This document shows, piece by piece, positions 34,800-44,559 of a stretch of 64,000 nt of DNA (position 1 is the stretch's first letter; every line of letters begins with the position of its first letter). This DNA comes from Hyphomicrobiales bacterium. Its GTDB lineage: Bacteria > Pseudomonadota > Alphaproteobacteria > Rhizobiales > Beijerinckiaceae. The translations under genes and the position numbers were made by a program. Location of the stretch: the NCBI GenBank assembly GCA_947455645.1, contig CANGPA010000002.1, forward strand, positions 26,507 to 90,506, given 5' to 3'. The notes under the pieces are model-generated. The model ran no database searches, was not told the origin of the DNA, and saw nothing but the letters and a program-made list of their open reading frames with translations.

Positions 34800-35603
34800 G
34801 TGACCAGCGAAAATCCTGTTTTGGATCTTGTCGAAATTCCGGCCCATGTGCCGCCGCGCCTGCGCAGCACCCGCCAAGATCACATTCCCCGCACCATCTA
34901 CCAAACATTCAAAACGCGTTTTCTGCCCGTCACGATGCATGAGGCGGTGATGAGCTGGATGAATCACAATCCTGACTATGAGTATTGGCTTTTCGATGAT
35001 GAGGCGATGTTCGGCTTTATCGAAACCGTTGATTGTGCGCCTTTTTCTTTTACCCGCGACGACCTCATCCGCGCCATGCACAGCATCAAGCCGGGCGCTG
35101 GTAAGGCTGATCTTTTTCGCTATCTGCTCATCTATGATCGCGGTGGCGTTTATATGGATATCGACACCGTCTGCTTAGCGCCCTTACGGACCTTCATCCA
35201 TCCCGAGGATGACATCGTCAGCGGCATCGGCATGCGCGGCGATCTCCATCAATGGGGCCTCGCCTATGCGCCCCATCACCCCTTCATGAAGCGAACGCTT
35301 GAGCAGTCCGTTTCTAATGTTCTCAATCGCACCTTTATCTCTTCATTCGAAAACACATTAGAAGGATTGACAGGCCCACCCTGTCTTGATTGTTCGATCA
35401 AATCCCTTCTCCATTTGCCGATTGAAGCACAATTTCAAGCCGGTCTTTATGAGATTGATGTTGAAGATCGAAAGACACGCATTCGTCTTTATGAAAAAGA
35501 TTTATTTAACGGCAATGTTGGCTTCAAATATAAGGATTACCGATCAGATCTTTCAAAACTGGGTATGAGCCATTGGATTGACGAAAGTCTTTTTAATGAA
35601 TGA
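34800..35603 (+). CDS. GT32-family glycosyltransferase (DxD sugar-binding type)
   Basis: 267 residues starting at GTG 34800, with GGAG 7 bases upstream; no better ATG fits. IPRTIYQTFKTRFLPVTMHE at about residues 29-48 and AGKADLFRYLLIYDRGGVYM with D-I-D-T (about residues 100-123) are the OCH1/GT32 hallmarks that bind the nucleotide-sugar metal. Family members transfer hexoses or HexNAc. It is divergent from the GT41 gene and 24 bases before the GT4 gene. A role in building a flagellar or surface glycan is inferred from position. Confidence 0.85.
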   Translation: MTSENPVLDLVEIPAHVPPRLRSTRQDHIPRTIYQTFKTRFLPVTMHEAVMSWMNHNPDYEYWLFDDEAMFGFIETVDCAPFSFTRDDLIRAMHSIKPGAGKADLFRYLLIYDRGGVYMDIDTVCLAPLRTFIHPEDDIVSGIGMRGDLHQWGLAYAPHHPFMKRTLEQSVSNVLNRTFISSFENTLEGLTGPPCLDCSIKSLLHLPIEAQFQAGLYEIDVEDRKTRIRLYEKDLFNGNVGFKYKDYRSDLSKLGMSHWIDESLFNE

Positions 35604-35627
35604 CCAAAAGCGGAAAGATTTGTCCTC

Positions 35628-36764
35628 ATGAAATCGCTTTGTGTTGAAGGCTGGCGCTTCCTCAGTCATTCCTATTCAATTGTGAATCAATGGCAATTAT
35701 TATCCCTTATGAAAAGGCCTGATATTGCCTTGTTTCATAGGGATATTGAATTTTTCCTACCTCAATGGACTGTAACAAATGGATTATTTTCCGAAGCGGA
35801 TGAGACGAAGCTAAAAAATATTGCGAGTGGCTCAATAGATCTTTCTTATGATGCTCTCTTGCGCATTGCCGCACCGTTTAATCTCGATGTCAAAAAAGGC
35901 CAACGCACTGTTGTTTTTGGTACAACGGAAACAAAAACACTGTCTCCTAATTTGTTCTCAAATAACTATAATATAGATGATCTTTCACGCGTCGAAGATT
36001 TACACTTAATTACGCCGTCACATTGGTCGCGCGAAGGATTTTTGAGGCACGGATTTCGTGAAAATCAAGTTCATGTGTTGCCTCACGGCTTCGCACCGGA
36101 ATTGTTTTTTCCTTCGTCTATTGAACGTGAAAAAACGCGGCGCACGCTCAATCTTAATGGCTTTGTTTTCGCAAATTTCTCAGCCATGACCTACAATAAG
36201 GGGCTTGATCTTCTTCTCAAAGCCTTTGCGATTGTTTGCGACAAACATAGCGATTGTCACCTCTTGCTCAAAGGGTCAGACAATCTCTATCCGTCAAAAC
36301 AAATGCTTGAAGATAGTTTAGCCAGCCTTCCCGACACAACGCGCAATCATGTTGCCTCGAAAATTTCTTATTTGGGCTCCGTCCTCTCCATGGCCGATAT
36401 GGCCAATATGTATCGCGCCGCGGATGCCTATGTTTCACCCTATCGCGCCGAAGGCTTCAACATGCCGCCCCTTGAGGCGGCTGCCTGCGGAACGCCGGTC
36501 ATTTGCACGGCCGGGGGCTCGACCGACGATTTCATGGACGAGTCCTTCACCCTGCGCATCGATGCCTCACCCCGGATTCTGTTCAGCGAGGAGCGCCAGC
36601 AGGAGTTCCTCGAACCGGACCTCGACCACCTCGTGGCGCTGATGCTGCGCGCCGTCGAAGATCAGACATGGCGAACACAGGCCGCGACCCGCGGGGTGGC
36701 TCATATGAGAGCCCATTTCACTTGGGATCAGATCACAGAACGGCTTTGCGGTCTGCTTTTTTGA
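35628..36764 (+). CDS. GT4-family glycosyltransferase
   Basis: 378 residues. The GT-B C-terminal half is clear: FANFSAMTYNKGLDLLLKAF at about residue 185, ISYLGSVLSMADMANMYRAA, and the E-x7-E motif in YRAEGFNMPPLEAAACGTPV. Retaining transferase, donor unknown. It is likely co-transcribed with the GT32 gene. Composition changes within the gene: the first 750 bases are AT-rich, the last 350 clearly GC-rich, as if joined by recombination, while the frame stays intact. Confidence 0.87.
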   Translation: MKSLCVEGWRFLSHSYSIVNQWQLLSLMKRPDIALFHRDIEFFLPQWTVTNGLFSEADETKLKNIASGSIDLSYDALLRIAAPFNLDVKKGQRTVVFGTTETKTLSPNLFSNNYNIDDLSRVEDLHLITPSHWSREGFLRHGFRENQVHVLPHGFAPELFFPSSIEREKTRRTLNLNGFVFANFSAMTYNKGLDLLLKAFAIVCDKHSDCHLLLKGSDNLYPSKQMLEDSLASLPDTTRNHVASKISYLGSVLSMADMANMYRAADAYVSPYRAEGFNMPPLEAAACGTPVICTAGGSTDDFMDESFTLRIDASPRILFSEERQQEFLEPDLDHLVALMLRAVEDQTWRTQAATRGVAHMRAHFTWDQITERLCGLLF

Positions 36765-36952
36765 TGTTTTTGGTCATTTTTTACGACGATCAACCCGTTT
36801 TTGGCCTGATTTATCCGAATTCGACCATATTTTGACACATTCTGGCCCAGACGCTTTGTGCGGTAGCCGGGCCCGGCAGTCACTTCAAAAAAAGATATAT
36901 AAAACAGTAGTTTACAAGTTTTTTTGAGAATTCGACGTGCCGCCTCTCAGTT

Positions 36953-36968
36953 TGGTCAGGTTTTTGCA
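36953..36968 (+). promoter_or_regulatory. Possible sigma-54 promoter before the giant repeat protein
   Basis: TGGTCAGGTTTTTGCA has exact GG-N10-GC spacing (36954-36955, 36966-36967), TGG and TTGCA. However, the predicted start would be near 36979, one base before the ATG at 36980, which implies a leaderless mRNA. The -24 half is a poor match (TCAG for CACG). It may be chance. Confidence 0.4.
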
Positions 36969-36979
36969 AGGCCGCGCGC

Positions 36980-39900
36980 ATGACGACCGTCACCTTCTCG
37001 ACCAGTCTCACAAACTTGGCCCGACTGACCACAACTCAGATCGCGGCCCTGACGACGGAGCAGATCGCTGCTCTCACAACGACGCAGGTGGCAAGCCTGT
37101 CGGCGGCGGAATTTGCTGTGCTCTCGACAGATCAGATCGCAGCACTCACCACCACCAGCATTGCCGCGATTTTGCCGCGCCATGCCGCGGCCATGACAAC
37201 GAAACAGGCCGCCGTCCTCTCGACAGACCAAATGGCGGCGCTGCAAACCGCAGATCTGATCTATCTCAAAACCAGCGCGGTCGCCGCCCTCTCGACCGAT
37301 CAGATTGCGGCGCTCTCGACATCTCAGATCGCTGCATTGAGCACAACGCAGATCGCTGCACTCACCACGACCGATCTCGCAAGCCTTTCAACCGACCAAT
37401 TCGACAATCTGAAGACCAATCAGATTGTTGCGTTGAAAACCGCGCAGATTGCCGCATTAACAACCGGCCAGATTGCATCGCTCATCAGCAGCCAGGCGAT
37501 CGCCCTCACCGTCACTCAGGTGAAATCGCTCTCCACCGCTCAAGTTTCAGCGCTGGGCACGATGGTCGCAAGCCTTTCAACATCAAGCACGGCGGCCCTT
37601 ACAACGAGCCAAGTTTCGTCGCTTGATACAAGCCAGATTGTTGCGCTGACTACGAAGCAAGCGGCAGTACTCACATCGGCACAAATCGCCTCATTAACAA
37701 CCGATCAAATCGACGCCCTGGAGACGGCCGATCTTGCCTCGTTGAGCACCAGTGCAGTTAACGCGCTGACAACAAGCCAAATCAATGTCATGGCAACGAG
37801 TAGCCTCGCCGCGCTCACCAAAAGCCAGTTCGCATATCTGTCCGTCAGCGCAATGGCTGCACTCTCAACCGACCAAGTTGTTGCGTTGACGACAGCGCAG
37901 GCCGCCGCGATGACCAAGACACAATTCGCCGGCTTGACGACGGATCAGATCACCGTGATGGAAACGGTAGATCTTAGCGCTTTGCAAGCGAGTGCCGTAC
38001 AGGGCATCACAACGGCTCAACTGGCCGGCCTGTCCACCGCGCAATTGGCGGCCTTTACGTCGACTCAAGTGGCTTCGTTTAGCACCGCCGCCGTCGCGTC
38101 CCTATCGACCGATCAAATTGCCGCTCTCTCAACAAGCCAAGTTCAGGGGCTTTCGGCAATTCAAATCGCCGCACTGTCCACGGATCAGATCGCTGCAATG
38201 GAGACGGTTGATGTTGCCAAGTTACGTTCGACCCAGCTTGTTGCTCTCTCGACGGATCAGATCGCAGCTTTATCAACCGCACAAATCGCGGCACTGACAA
38301 CAATTCAATTGGCGACGTTCCGCACACAAAGCATCGCCGCGCTTTCCACTGATCAAATCGTTGCTTTGACGACCGCTCAAGCCCGCGCGCTCACAGCGGC
38401 ACAAGTCGCCGTACTTTCAACCGATCAGCTCTCATCTCTTGAGACAAATGATTTCGCTGTGTTTAAAACCAGCGCCATAGCGGCTTTAACCACCACGCAG
38501 ATGGCGGCGTTAAGCACAGCACAAATCGTTGCTTTGAGCGTCGCTCAAACAGCCGCGCTGACAACAAGCCAAGTCAACACGCTTTCGACCGACCAGATAA
38601 AAGCCCTTGAAACCGCCGACCTTGCCGCACTCACAACGGCCAATATCAGCGCGCTGACGACAGACCAAGCGGCTGTTCTCTCGGCAACTCAAATAGCAGC
38701 CCTGACAGCCAAGCAGATCGCAGCCATCGGCACCGACGTTCTCGCTTCATTATCGACCAGCCAGATCGCTGCCGTCACATCGACAGGCATTACGGGCCTC
38801 TCAACCGCACAAATTACGGCCCTCACAACCGATCAAATCGTAGCGCTCTCAACCACGCAAAGCGCCGCATTAAACACAACACAGACAAGCGCTCTATCAA
38901 CCGATCAGATTGCTGTGTTAGAAACAGTAGATCTGGCAGCGCTTAAGACCAGCGCGATCGCTACGCTTTCAACAGATCAGATCGCTGCGCTGAGCACCGC
39001 ACAAATCGTAGCACTGGCGACAACCCAAATCGTTGCTTTGTCGACACTCTCCGTCCAAACACTGTCAACCGATCAAATGGTTGCGTTGAAAACGAGTCAG
39101 GCGAGCGCTCTCACACAGGCACAAGTTGCGGTTTTGACGAGTACGCAAGCCGCGGCCCTTTTGACCAGCCAAGTGAACGCGCTGACAACCGTGCAAATCG
39201 CAGCCTTAAATACCGATGCCTTTGCGGGACTGACGACCGATCAAATTGTCGCGCTGTCATCAAAGCAGGCTGCCGCACTGACAACAAGTCAGATTGCAGC
39301 ACTGAGCACGGATCAATTGCTTGTCCTTGAGACGGTCGATCTCGCTTCCCTCAGCACGGCCGGAATTGCAGCGCTCAACAGCACGCAAGCTGGCGTATTG
39401 TTGACCAGTCAAATTGCCGCGCTGACGAGCAAGCAAATTGTTGCACTGGCAACAGATGCCATAGCGGCGCTGTCAACTGATCAGATTGTTGCGCTCACAA
39501 CAACAGAAGCAGCCGCTCTGACAACAACGCAGGCTGCCGTATTGACAACGGATCAAATTACCGCGCTCGAAACCACCGATTTGGCCGCTCTCAAAGCGAC
39601 CAATATCGCGATATTAAGTACAGAGCAGATTGCGGCCATGTCGACGGCGCAAATTGCAGCATTTACGACGCTGCAGATTTCATCGCTTTCAACAGATGCC
39701 ATCGCCAGTCTATCAACGGATCAAGTCGTCGGACTAAGCACAAGTCAGTCTTATGCTTTGACGACGTCGCAGATCGCCGGATTAACGACCGATCAAATCG
39801 CGGTCATGGAAACCGCCGATTTGGCGGCGATTCGCACCACAGGTATGGCCGCCTTATCGACCGATCAAGCAAGCGCGCTCTCAACGGCGCAATTTGCATC

Positions 39901-42900
39901 ACTCACATCGCGCCAAGTCTCAGCTCTATCAACCGATGCGATTGCCAATCTGACGACAGATCAAATCGTCGCCCTGACCACCGCCCAAACGGCGGCACTG
40001 GCAACCAAGCAAATTGCAGCGCTCACGACAGCGCAAATCGCAACACTCGAAACGGCTGACCTCGCAGCGCTCTCAACGGCTTCGATCGCCGCGCTTTCAA
40101 CCGATCAGATTGCAAGCTTCAGCACAACGCAAGTGAGTTTGTTATCAACCAGTCAAATTCGTTCCATGCTTACGGAACAGATCTCCAATCTAACAACCGA
40201 TCAAATCATTGCCTTCACCACTTCACAAGCGGCAGCATTATCGGCATCACAATTCAAATATCTCTCTACTGACCAAATCGCTACACTTGAAACCGCCGAT
40301 TTAGCAGCGATTTCATCGTCCTCAATTGCCTCTTTGACATCGGTTCAAGCGGCGGCTTTAACGACCTCACAAATCCAAGGTTTAACGACAAAGCAAATCA
40401 GTGCGATTAATACCTCGGCTGTGACTGCACTTTCGACCGATCAAATCGTAAGCCTCACAACCGCTCTGACAGCTGCTTTGGGCACAGCTCAGATTGCGGC
40501 TCTTACAACCGCGCAAATCGCCGCCTTTGAAACGGAAGACCTCGCCTCGATCAGTCAAACCGGCGTTGCGGCTCTGACAACAACACAGATCACGTCACTC
40601 GATACGACCCAAATCGTGGCGCTCTCGACGCTCCAAGCCGCCGCGCTGACATCCGCACAAATAGCGGTTCTCACAACGGCGCAAGTTTCGAATTTTGAGA
40701 CAACGGATCTCGCACAGATTTCGTCATCCGCAATCGCGGGCATGACGACCGAACAAATCGTAGCCCTTTCGACGGCGCAATTCGCAGCCTTGAAGACCCG
40801 TCAAATCGCAGCTCTTGGAACAGACGTGGTCAGCGCGTTCTCGACTGATCAAATCGTCGCGCTGACGACCGAACAAGCGCGCGCATTGACAACGACACAG
40901 ATGCTTGCGCTGAGCACCGTACAAATCGCTGCCTTTGAAACAGCAGACATTGCATCACTTCGCAATACCGCCTTTGCCGTCATTAGTACCGAGCAGACGG
41001 CGGCATTATCCACCGCGCAAATCAATGCTTTGACAACGCGCCAAATTCTAAGCTTTGCGACAACGGCACTCGCTAGCCTCTCGACCGATCAGATTGTTGC
41101 TTTGTCCACCGCACAGGCCTCATCACTATCGGCGTCTCAGGCAAGCAGTCTCACCACAGCGCAAATCACCGCGTTTGAAACCACGGATATCGCCGCGCTT
41201 AATACGGCAGCGATTGCAGCCCTGAGCACGGATCAGAGCAATAGTCTTTCGACAGATCAAGTTGCTGCACTAACAACGGCCCAAATCAATGCTTTGACAA
41301 CGGATGTCGTCGCAGCGTTGACCACGGCCCAAATCGTCTCTCTATCGACAAATCAAGTTTCGGCGCTCACCACGGCTCAGGTCGGCGCGCTGGCAACCAG
41401 TCAGATTTCCGTTCTTGAGACATCCGAAATCATGGCCTTGTCGTCCGCCGATATTGGCGCATTGAGCACAGACCAGATGGCGGCACTCTCAACCAGTCAA
41501 TTTGCTGCTCTTAAAACAGCTCAAATTGCAGCGCTCACGACAACCCAAATCACATCGCTATCGACTGATCAGATTGTCGGCCTGACGACGGCACAAGCGG
41601 CTACGCTTTCAACCGCGCAATTGCTTGCCCTTTCAACCGATCAGATCGTTTCGCTTGAAACGGTTGATTTGGCCGCATTGAACACATCATCAATAGCGGC
41701 CTTGTCGACCGATCAGGCAGGCGCGCTGACAACGCAGCAGATTGCATCACTCGCAACACGTCAAATCAATGCGCTGAATACATCGACCATCGCGAATCTT
41801 TCGACCGATCAGATCGTTGCACTCTCAACGTCACAGGCGGCGGCATTGACCACCGCGCATATTGCTGCCCTCAGCACCGACCAGATCGCAGCGCTTGAAA
41901 CGAGCGACCTCGCCGCGCTCTCAACCAATGGCATAAGCGTCATCAGCAATATCCAAATCGGCGTCTTGTCGACACAGCAGATGGTAGCCTTGAAGACGGC
42001 TCAAATTGCGGTTCTGTCGACTGCGGCACTTGCGACACTGTCAACCGATCAGTTGGTGGCCCTCACAACCACACAAATCAAAGCACTGACCACCACTCAA
42101 GTGCCGGCTTTGACAACGGAACAAATTGCGGCACTTGAAACGGTTGATATCGCGGCGCTTTCAACCGCGTCCATTGCAAGTCTTGGCTCCAATCAAACGG
42201 CAGCTCTGACAACCAATCAAGTAACGGCCCTTAAGACCACGCAGATCACGGCCATGACAACGGGCCAGATCAGCAGTCTTTCAACCGATCAAATTGCCGC
42301 ATTCTCGACCGCACAGGCAGCTGTCTTGTCAACATCGCATGTTGCGGTTCTGTCATCCGATCAAATCGGCGCTTTGAGCACAGATGCCTTTGCCGCACTC
42401 TCATCAAACGCCATTGCGGTGCTGACGACAGACGCGATTGCCGCTTTGACAACCGGTCAAGTCGTTGCTCTTTCCTCGAAGCAGGTTGCGGCTTTGACAA
42501 CGGATCAAGTGGCAACACTGACAACCGATCAAATTGCAGCATTTGAAACAACCGATCTTGTAGCGCTCAGCACAAGTGACATCGCAGCCTTCAGCAATGA
42601 TCAAGCATCTGCGCTCTCGCTTGATCAAATAGCATCTTTGAAAACAACCCAAATTGCAGCTTTGTCAACATCGGCCATTGCCGCCCTATCGACGAGCCAA
42701 ATTGAAACGCTGACCACAAGTCAGATTTACGCACTGACAACAAGCGCCATGAGCGCCCTATCGAATGATCAATTGGTTGCGCTATCAACCAATCAAGCCG
42801 CCGCTCTGACAACCGCTCAGATTCTCGTTCTGTCAGCGGATCAAATCGGTGCGCTTGAGACCGACGATTTCGCAGCCTTGACCAGCAATGCTGTTGCCGC

Positions 42901-43534
42901 GCTTTCAACAGATCAGATCGTGGCGATGACGACTGCGCAAGTCGCAGCCATGAAGACGGGCCAGATCGCTGCGCTCTCAACAGCGCAGATCAGCGCCCTG
43001 ACCATTGATCAGCTGCCACAATTGTCAACGAGCCAACTGGCGAAATTGTCCAGCAGTGCGATGGCGAACCTGTCTGACACGCAAATTCAGGCCTTCACAA
43101 CCACGCAATTGGCGAGCCTGAAGACGGCGCAAATCGCCGCGCTTTCAACGGCCGCGATTGCCGCCTTGTCGACGAGCCAAATTGTAGCGTTGAGCTCCAC
43201 CCAGGTTGCTGCACTGACATCGACACAAGTGAGCGCGCTAACAGGCGATGAAATCGCCGCGTTTGAAACGACAGATTTGGTGAAACTCTCGACATCGGCC
43301 ATCGCCGCCTTGTCGGGCGATCAGGCCTCCTACATCACAAACACGCAATCGATCGCCATGACGACCGCGCAGATCGCGGCCCTGTCTACAACGGCTGTTG
43401 CATCCTTGACGACCAGCGCGCTCAGCGCTTTCTCGACAAGCCAATTGCACGCGCTGACATCCTCTCAGGTCGCAGCGCTCACCGGTGACCAGACAGACGC
43501 GCTCACCACAAGCCAACGGAATGCGCTGATCTAG
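36980..43534 (+). CDS. Giant octapeptide-repeat protein (2184 residues)
   Basis: After a 16-residue lead-in (MTTVTFSTSLTNLARL) almost the whole chain consists of about 270 copies of an 8-residue unit with consensus S/T-T-x-Q-I-A-A-L. Over long stretches units recur in sets of ten, each opened by ETADLAAL-type octads (80 residues), though some sets have 13 or 17 units. Each unit starts with S/T-x-x-Q, a typical helix N-cap box, and has hydrophobic residues at positions 5 and 8, so a solenoid of very short helices is plausible (inference). There is no signal peptide, cysteine or C-terminal hydrophobic anchor. Similar T/S-Q-I/V-A-L repeats occur in large surface proteins, but I can give no function. 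Confidence 0.8.
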   Translation: MTTVTFSTSLTNLARLTTTQIAALTTEQIAALTTTQVASLSAAEFAVLSTDQIAALTTTSIAAILPRHAAAMTTKQAAVLSTDQMAALQTADLIYLKTSAVAALSTDQIAALSTSQIAALSTTQIAALTTTDLASLSTDQFDNLKTNQIVALKTAQIAALTTGQIASLISSQAIALTVTQVKSLSTAQVSALGTMVASLSTSSTAALTTSQVSSLDTSQIVALTTKQAAVLTSAQIASLTTDQIDALETADLASLSTSAVNALTTSQINVMATSSLAALTKSQFAYLSVSAMAALSTDQVVALTTAQAAAMTKTQFAGLTTDQITVMETVDLSALQASAVQGITTAQLAGLSTAQLAAFTSTQVASFSTAAVASLSTDQIAALSTSQVQGLSAIQIAALSTDQIAAMETVDVAKLRSTQLVALSTDQIAALSTAQIAALTTIQLATFRTQSIAALSTDQIVALTTAQARALTAAQVAVLSTDQLSSLETNDFAVFKTSAIAALTTTQMAALSTAQIVALSVAQTAALTTSQVNTLSTDQIKALETADLAALTTANISALTTDQAAVLSATQIAALTAKQIAAIGTDVLASLSTSQIAAVTSTGITGLSTAQITALTTDQIVALSTTQSAALNTTQTSALSTDQIAVLETVDLAALKTSAIATLSTDQIAALSTAQIVALATTQIVALSTLSVQTLSTDQMVALKTSQASALTQAQVAVLTSTQAAALLTSQVNALTTVQIAALNTDAFAGLTTDQIVALSSKQAAALTTSQIAALSTDQLLVLETVDLASLSTAGIAALNSTQAGVLLTSQIAALTSKQIVALATDAIAALSTDQIVALTTTEAAALTTTQAAVLTTDQITALETTDLAALKATNIAILSTEQIAAMSTAQIAAFTTLQISSLSTDAIASLSTDQVVGLSTSQSYALTTSQIAGLTTDQIAVMETADLAAIRTTGMAALSTDQASALSTAQFASLTSRQVSALSTDAIANLTTDQIVALTTAQTAALATKQIAALTTAQIATLETADLAALSTASIAALSTDQIASFSTTQVSLLSTSQIRSMLTEQISNLTTDQIIAFTTSQAAALSASQFKYLSTDQIATLETADLAAISSSSIASLTSVQAAALTTSQIQGLTTKQISAINTSAVTALSTDQIVSLTTALTAALGTAQIAALTTAQIAAFETEDLASISQTGVAALTTTQITSLDTTQIVALSTLQAAALTSAQIAVLTTAQVSNFETTDLAQISSSAIAGMTTEQIVALSTAQFAALKTRQIAALGTDVVSAFSTDQIVALTTEQARALTTTQMLALSTVQIAAFETADIASLRNTAFAVISTEQTAALSTAQINALTTRQILSFATTALASLSTDQIVALSTAQASSLSASQASSLTTAQITAFETTDIAALNTAAIAALSTDQSNSLSTDQVAALTTAQINALTTDVVAALTTAQIVSLSTNQVSALTTAQVGALATSQISVLETSEIMALSSADIGALSTDQMAALSTSQFAALKTAQIAALTTTQITSLSTDQIVGLTTAQAATLSTAQLLALSTDQIVSLETVDLAALNTSSIAALSTDQAGALTTQQIASLATRQINALNTSTIANLSTDQIVALSTSQAAALTTAHIAALSTDQIAALETSDLAALSTNGISVISNIQIGVLSTQQMVALKTAQIAVLSTAALATLSTDQLVALTTTQIKALTTTQVPALTTEQIAALETVDIAALSTASIASLGSNQTAALTTNQVTALKTTQITAMTTGQISSLSTDQIAAFSTAQAAVLSTSHVAVLSSDQIGALSTDAFAALSSNAIAVLTTDAIAALTTGQVVALSSKQVAALTTDQVATLTTDQIAAFETTDLVALSTSDIAAFSNDQASALSLDQIASLKTTQIAALSTSAIAALSTSQIETLTTSQIYALTTSAMSALSNDQLVALSTNQAAALTTAQILVLSADQIGALETDDFAALTSNAVAALSTDQIVAMTTAQVAAMKTGQIAALSTAQISALTIDQLPQLSTSQLAKLSSSAMANLSDTQIQAFTTTQLASLKTAQIAALSTAAIAALSTSQIVALSSTQVAALTSTQVSALTGDEIAAFETTDLVKLSTSAIAALSGDQASYITNTQSIAMTTAQIAALSTTAVASLTTSALSAFSTSQLHALTSSQVAALTGDQTDALTTSQRNALI
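37028..43534 (+). repeat. 24-bp / 240-bp periodic coding repeat
   Basis: In DNA the octads are 24-bp units, diverged in wobble positions, with a frequent 240-bp higher-order period (seen for example between octads 30, 40, 50 and 60 at ETADLASL, ETVDLSAL, ETVDVAKL and ETNDFAVF). One octad is one residue short (GTMVASL, unit 23). The divergence between copies argues against an assembly collapse. Confidence 0.85.
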
Positions 43535-43564
43535 GACATCGATCGCAGATAATTTAGAGCTGAT

Positions 43565-44559
43565 TTATTCGATCATCGTCTCGATTGAGCGTTGATATGC
43601 GTGAATCATATCTTCATAAGGAAAATATTTTTTTTGCTTTAATGGTTCCAAAAAATTCAGCTTAAGATCATCACCGAAATTTTTATCACATTTAAATTCA
43701 CTGTTGGCTTCAGAGACATTCGCACCAACCAAATAACCGAGCGTCTGAATGTCATCTTTATCAGACACCGTGAGCGCGCGGCGGGTTCCCCATTTTCTTG
43801 CCAAGCTAAAGGCTTCAATGACGTTGTTCTTATTGGTAAAATTGCCTTTGGACGAAATTTCTTCAAGTTTATTGAGGATTAAATTCAATTTCATATGGAG
43901 GTTTATTGTTTCTTTTTTTGTAATATTTGCGCCCGTCGTATCGGAGGGAAATTTTGATGGAACCGGGCGTTCGCGATTGAGGCGGCTTTCGTATTCTTGC
44001 CAAAAATAATCTTCTTATTTTTAGGAAAATTCGAGAGGCAGAATTACAATTTTACACCCAAACTCTTCATAAAATCCGATGATATTCGCAAGATTAAAAT
44101 TATTCAGTACCGTTGTCCGATGGTCGTTCTTAAATTCTTCCAATGCGATTGTACCGCCTTGTTTTATATATTGAGAATATGAGCTGATAATCCAATCTTT
44201 TGGATTTCTGACAATAATAAAAACAGTTTCAGCAAAAGGCGCCAATAATTTGGCAAGTGATTTTTGTTTTAATGGAATATATTCTGCGAATGTAGGCTGA
44301 TTCAAAAATGAAAATATCATCCCTTCACATGACAAAACTTGATGGCGTTGTAATGTCGGTGTTGGGATAGGAAGATTGAATCGTTCAATTTGATATATAA
44401 ATCGTTCAAAATCTTCATGACAATCTATGATGATATCTTGGATTTTTTTGTAACATTTTTTAGGCTGATGAATTCATAATTATTTGAGTCACTCCATACT
44501 TTCTGTAAAGAAGTTGAGAGACATTTTCCTAATCCGATATGCAATAACGCTTTGGACAT
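43565..44559 (-). pseudogene. Disrupted sulfotransferase-like gene
   Basis: Reading the minus strand from ATG 44559, the product opens MSKALLHIGLGKCLSTSLQ, a PAPS 5'-phosphosulfate-loop-like motif. The frame breaks at a run of six T (44456-44461); one extra base would join it to the next frame, which continues with VFIIVRNPKDWIISSYSQYI, the 3'-phosphate-binding motif of sulfotransferases. That frame stops at 44021-44023 (and 44015-44017), after which a related frame again encodes a plausible C-terminal part (WQEYESRL to 43565). At least two lesions, in AT-rich DNA. Either a real pseudogene or homopolymer sequencing errors. Confidence 0.7.

Noticed and set aside
36937..37626. A 229-codon plus-strand frame overlapping the start of the giant gene
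   Set aside because: It is a frame shadow of the repetitive coding sequence, with a product rich in Arg/His/Asp from out-of-frame reading.
37028..43534. Regular 24-bp repetition that might be a CRISPR array or satellite
   Set aside because: The repeats are contiguous, have no spacers, keep one reading frame for 6.5 kb and diverge at wobble positions; they are protein-coding.
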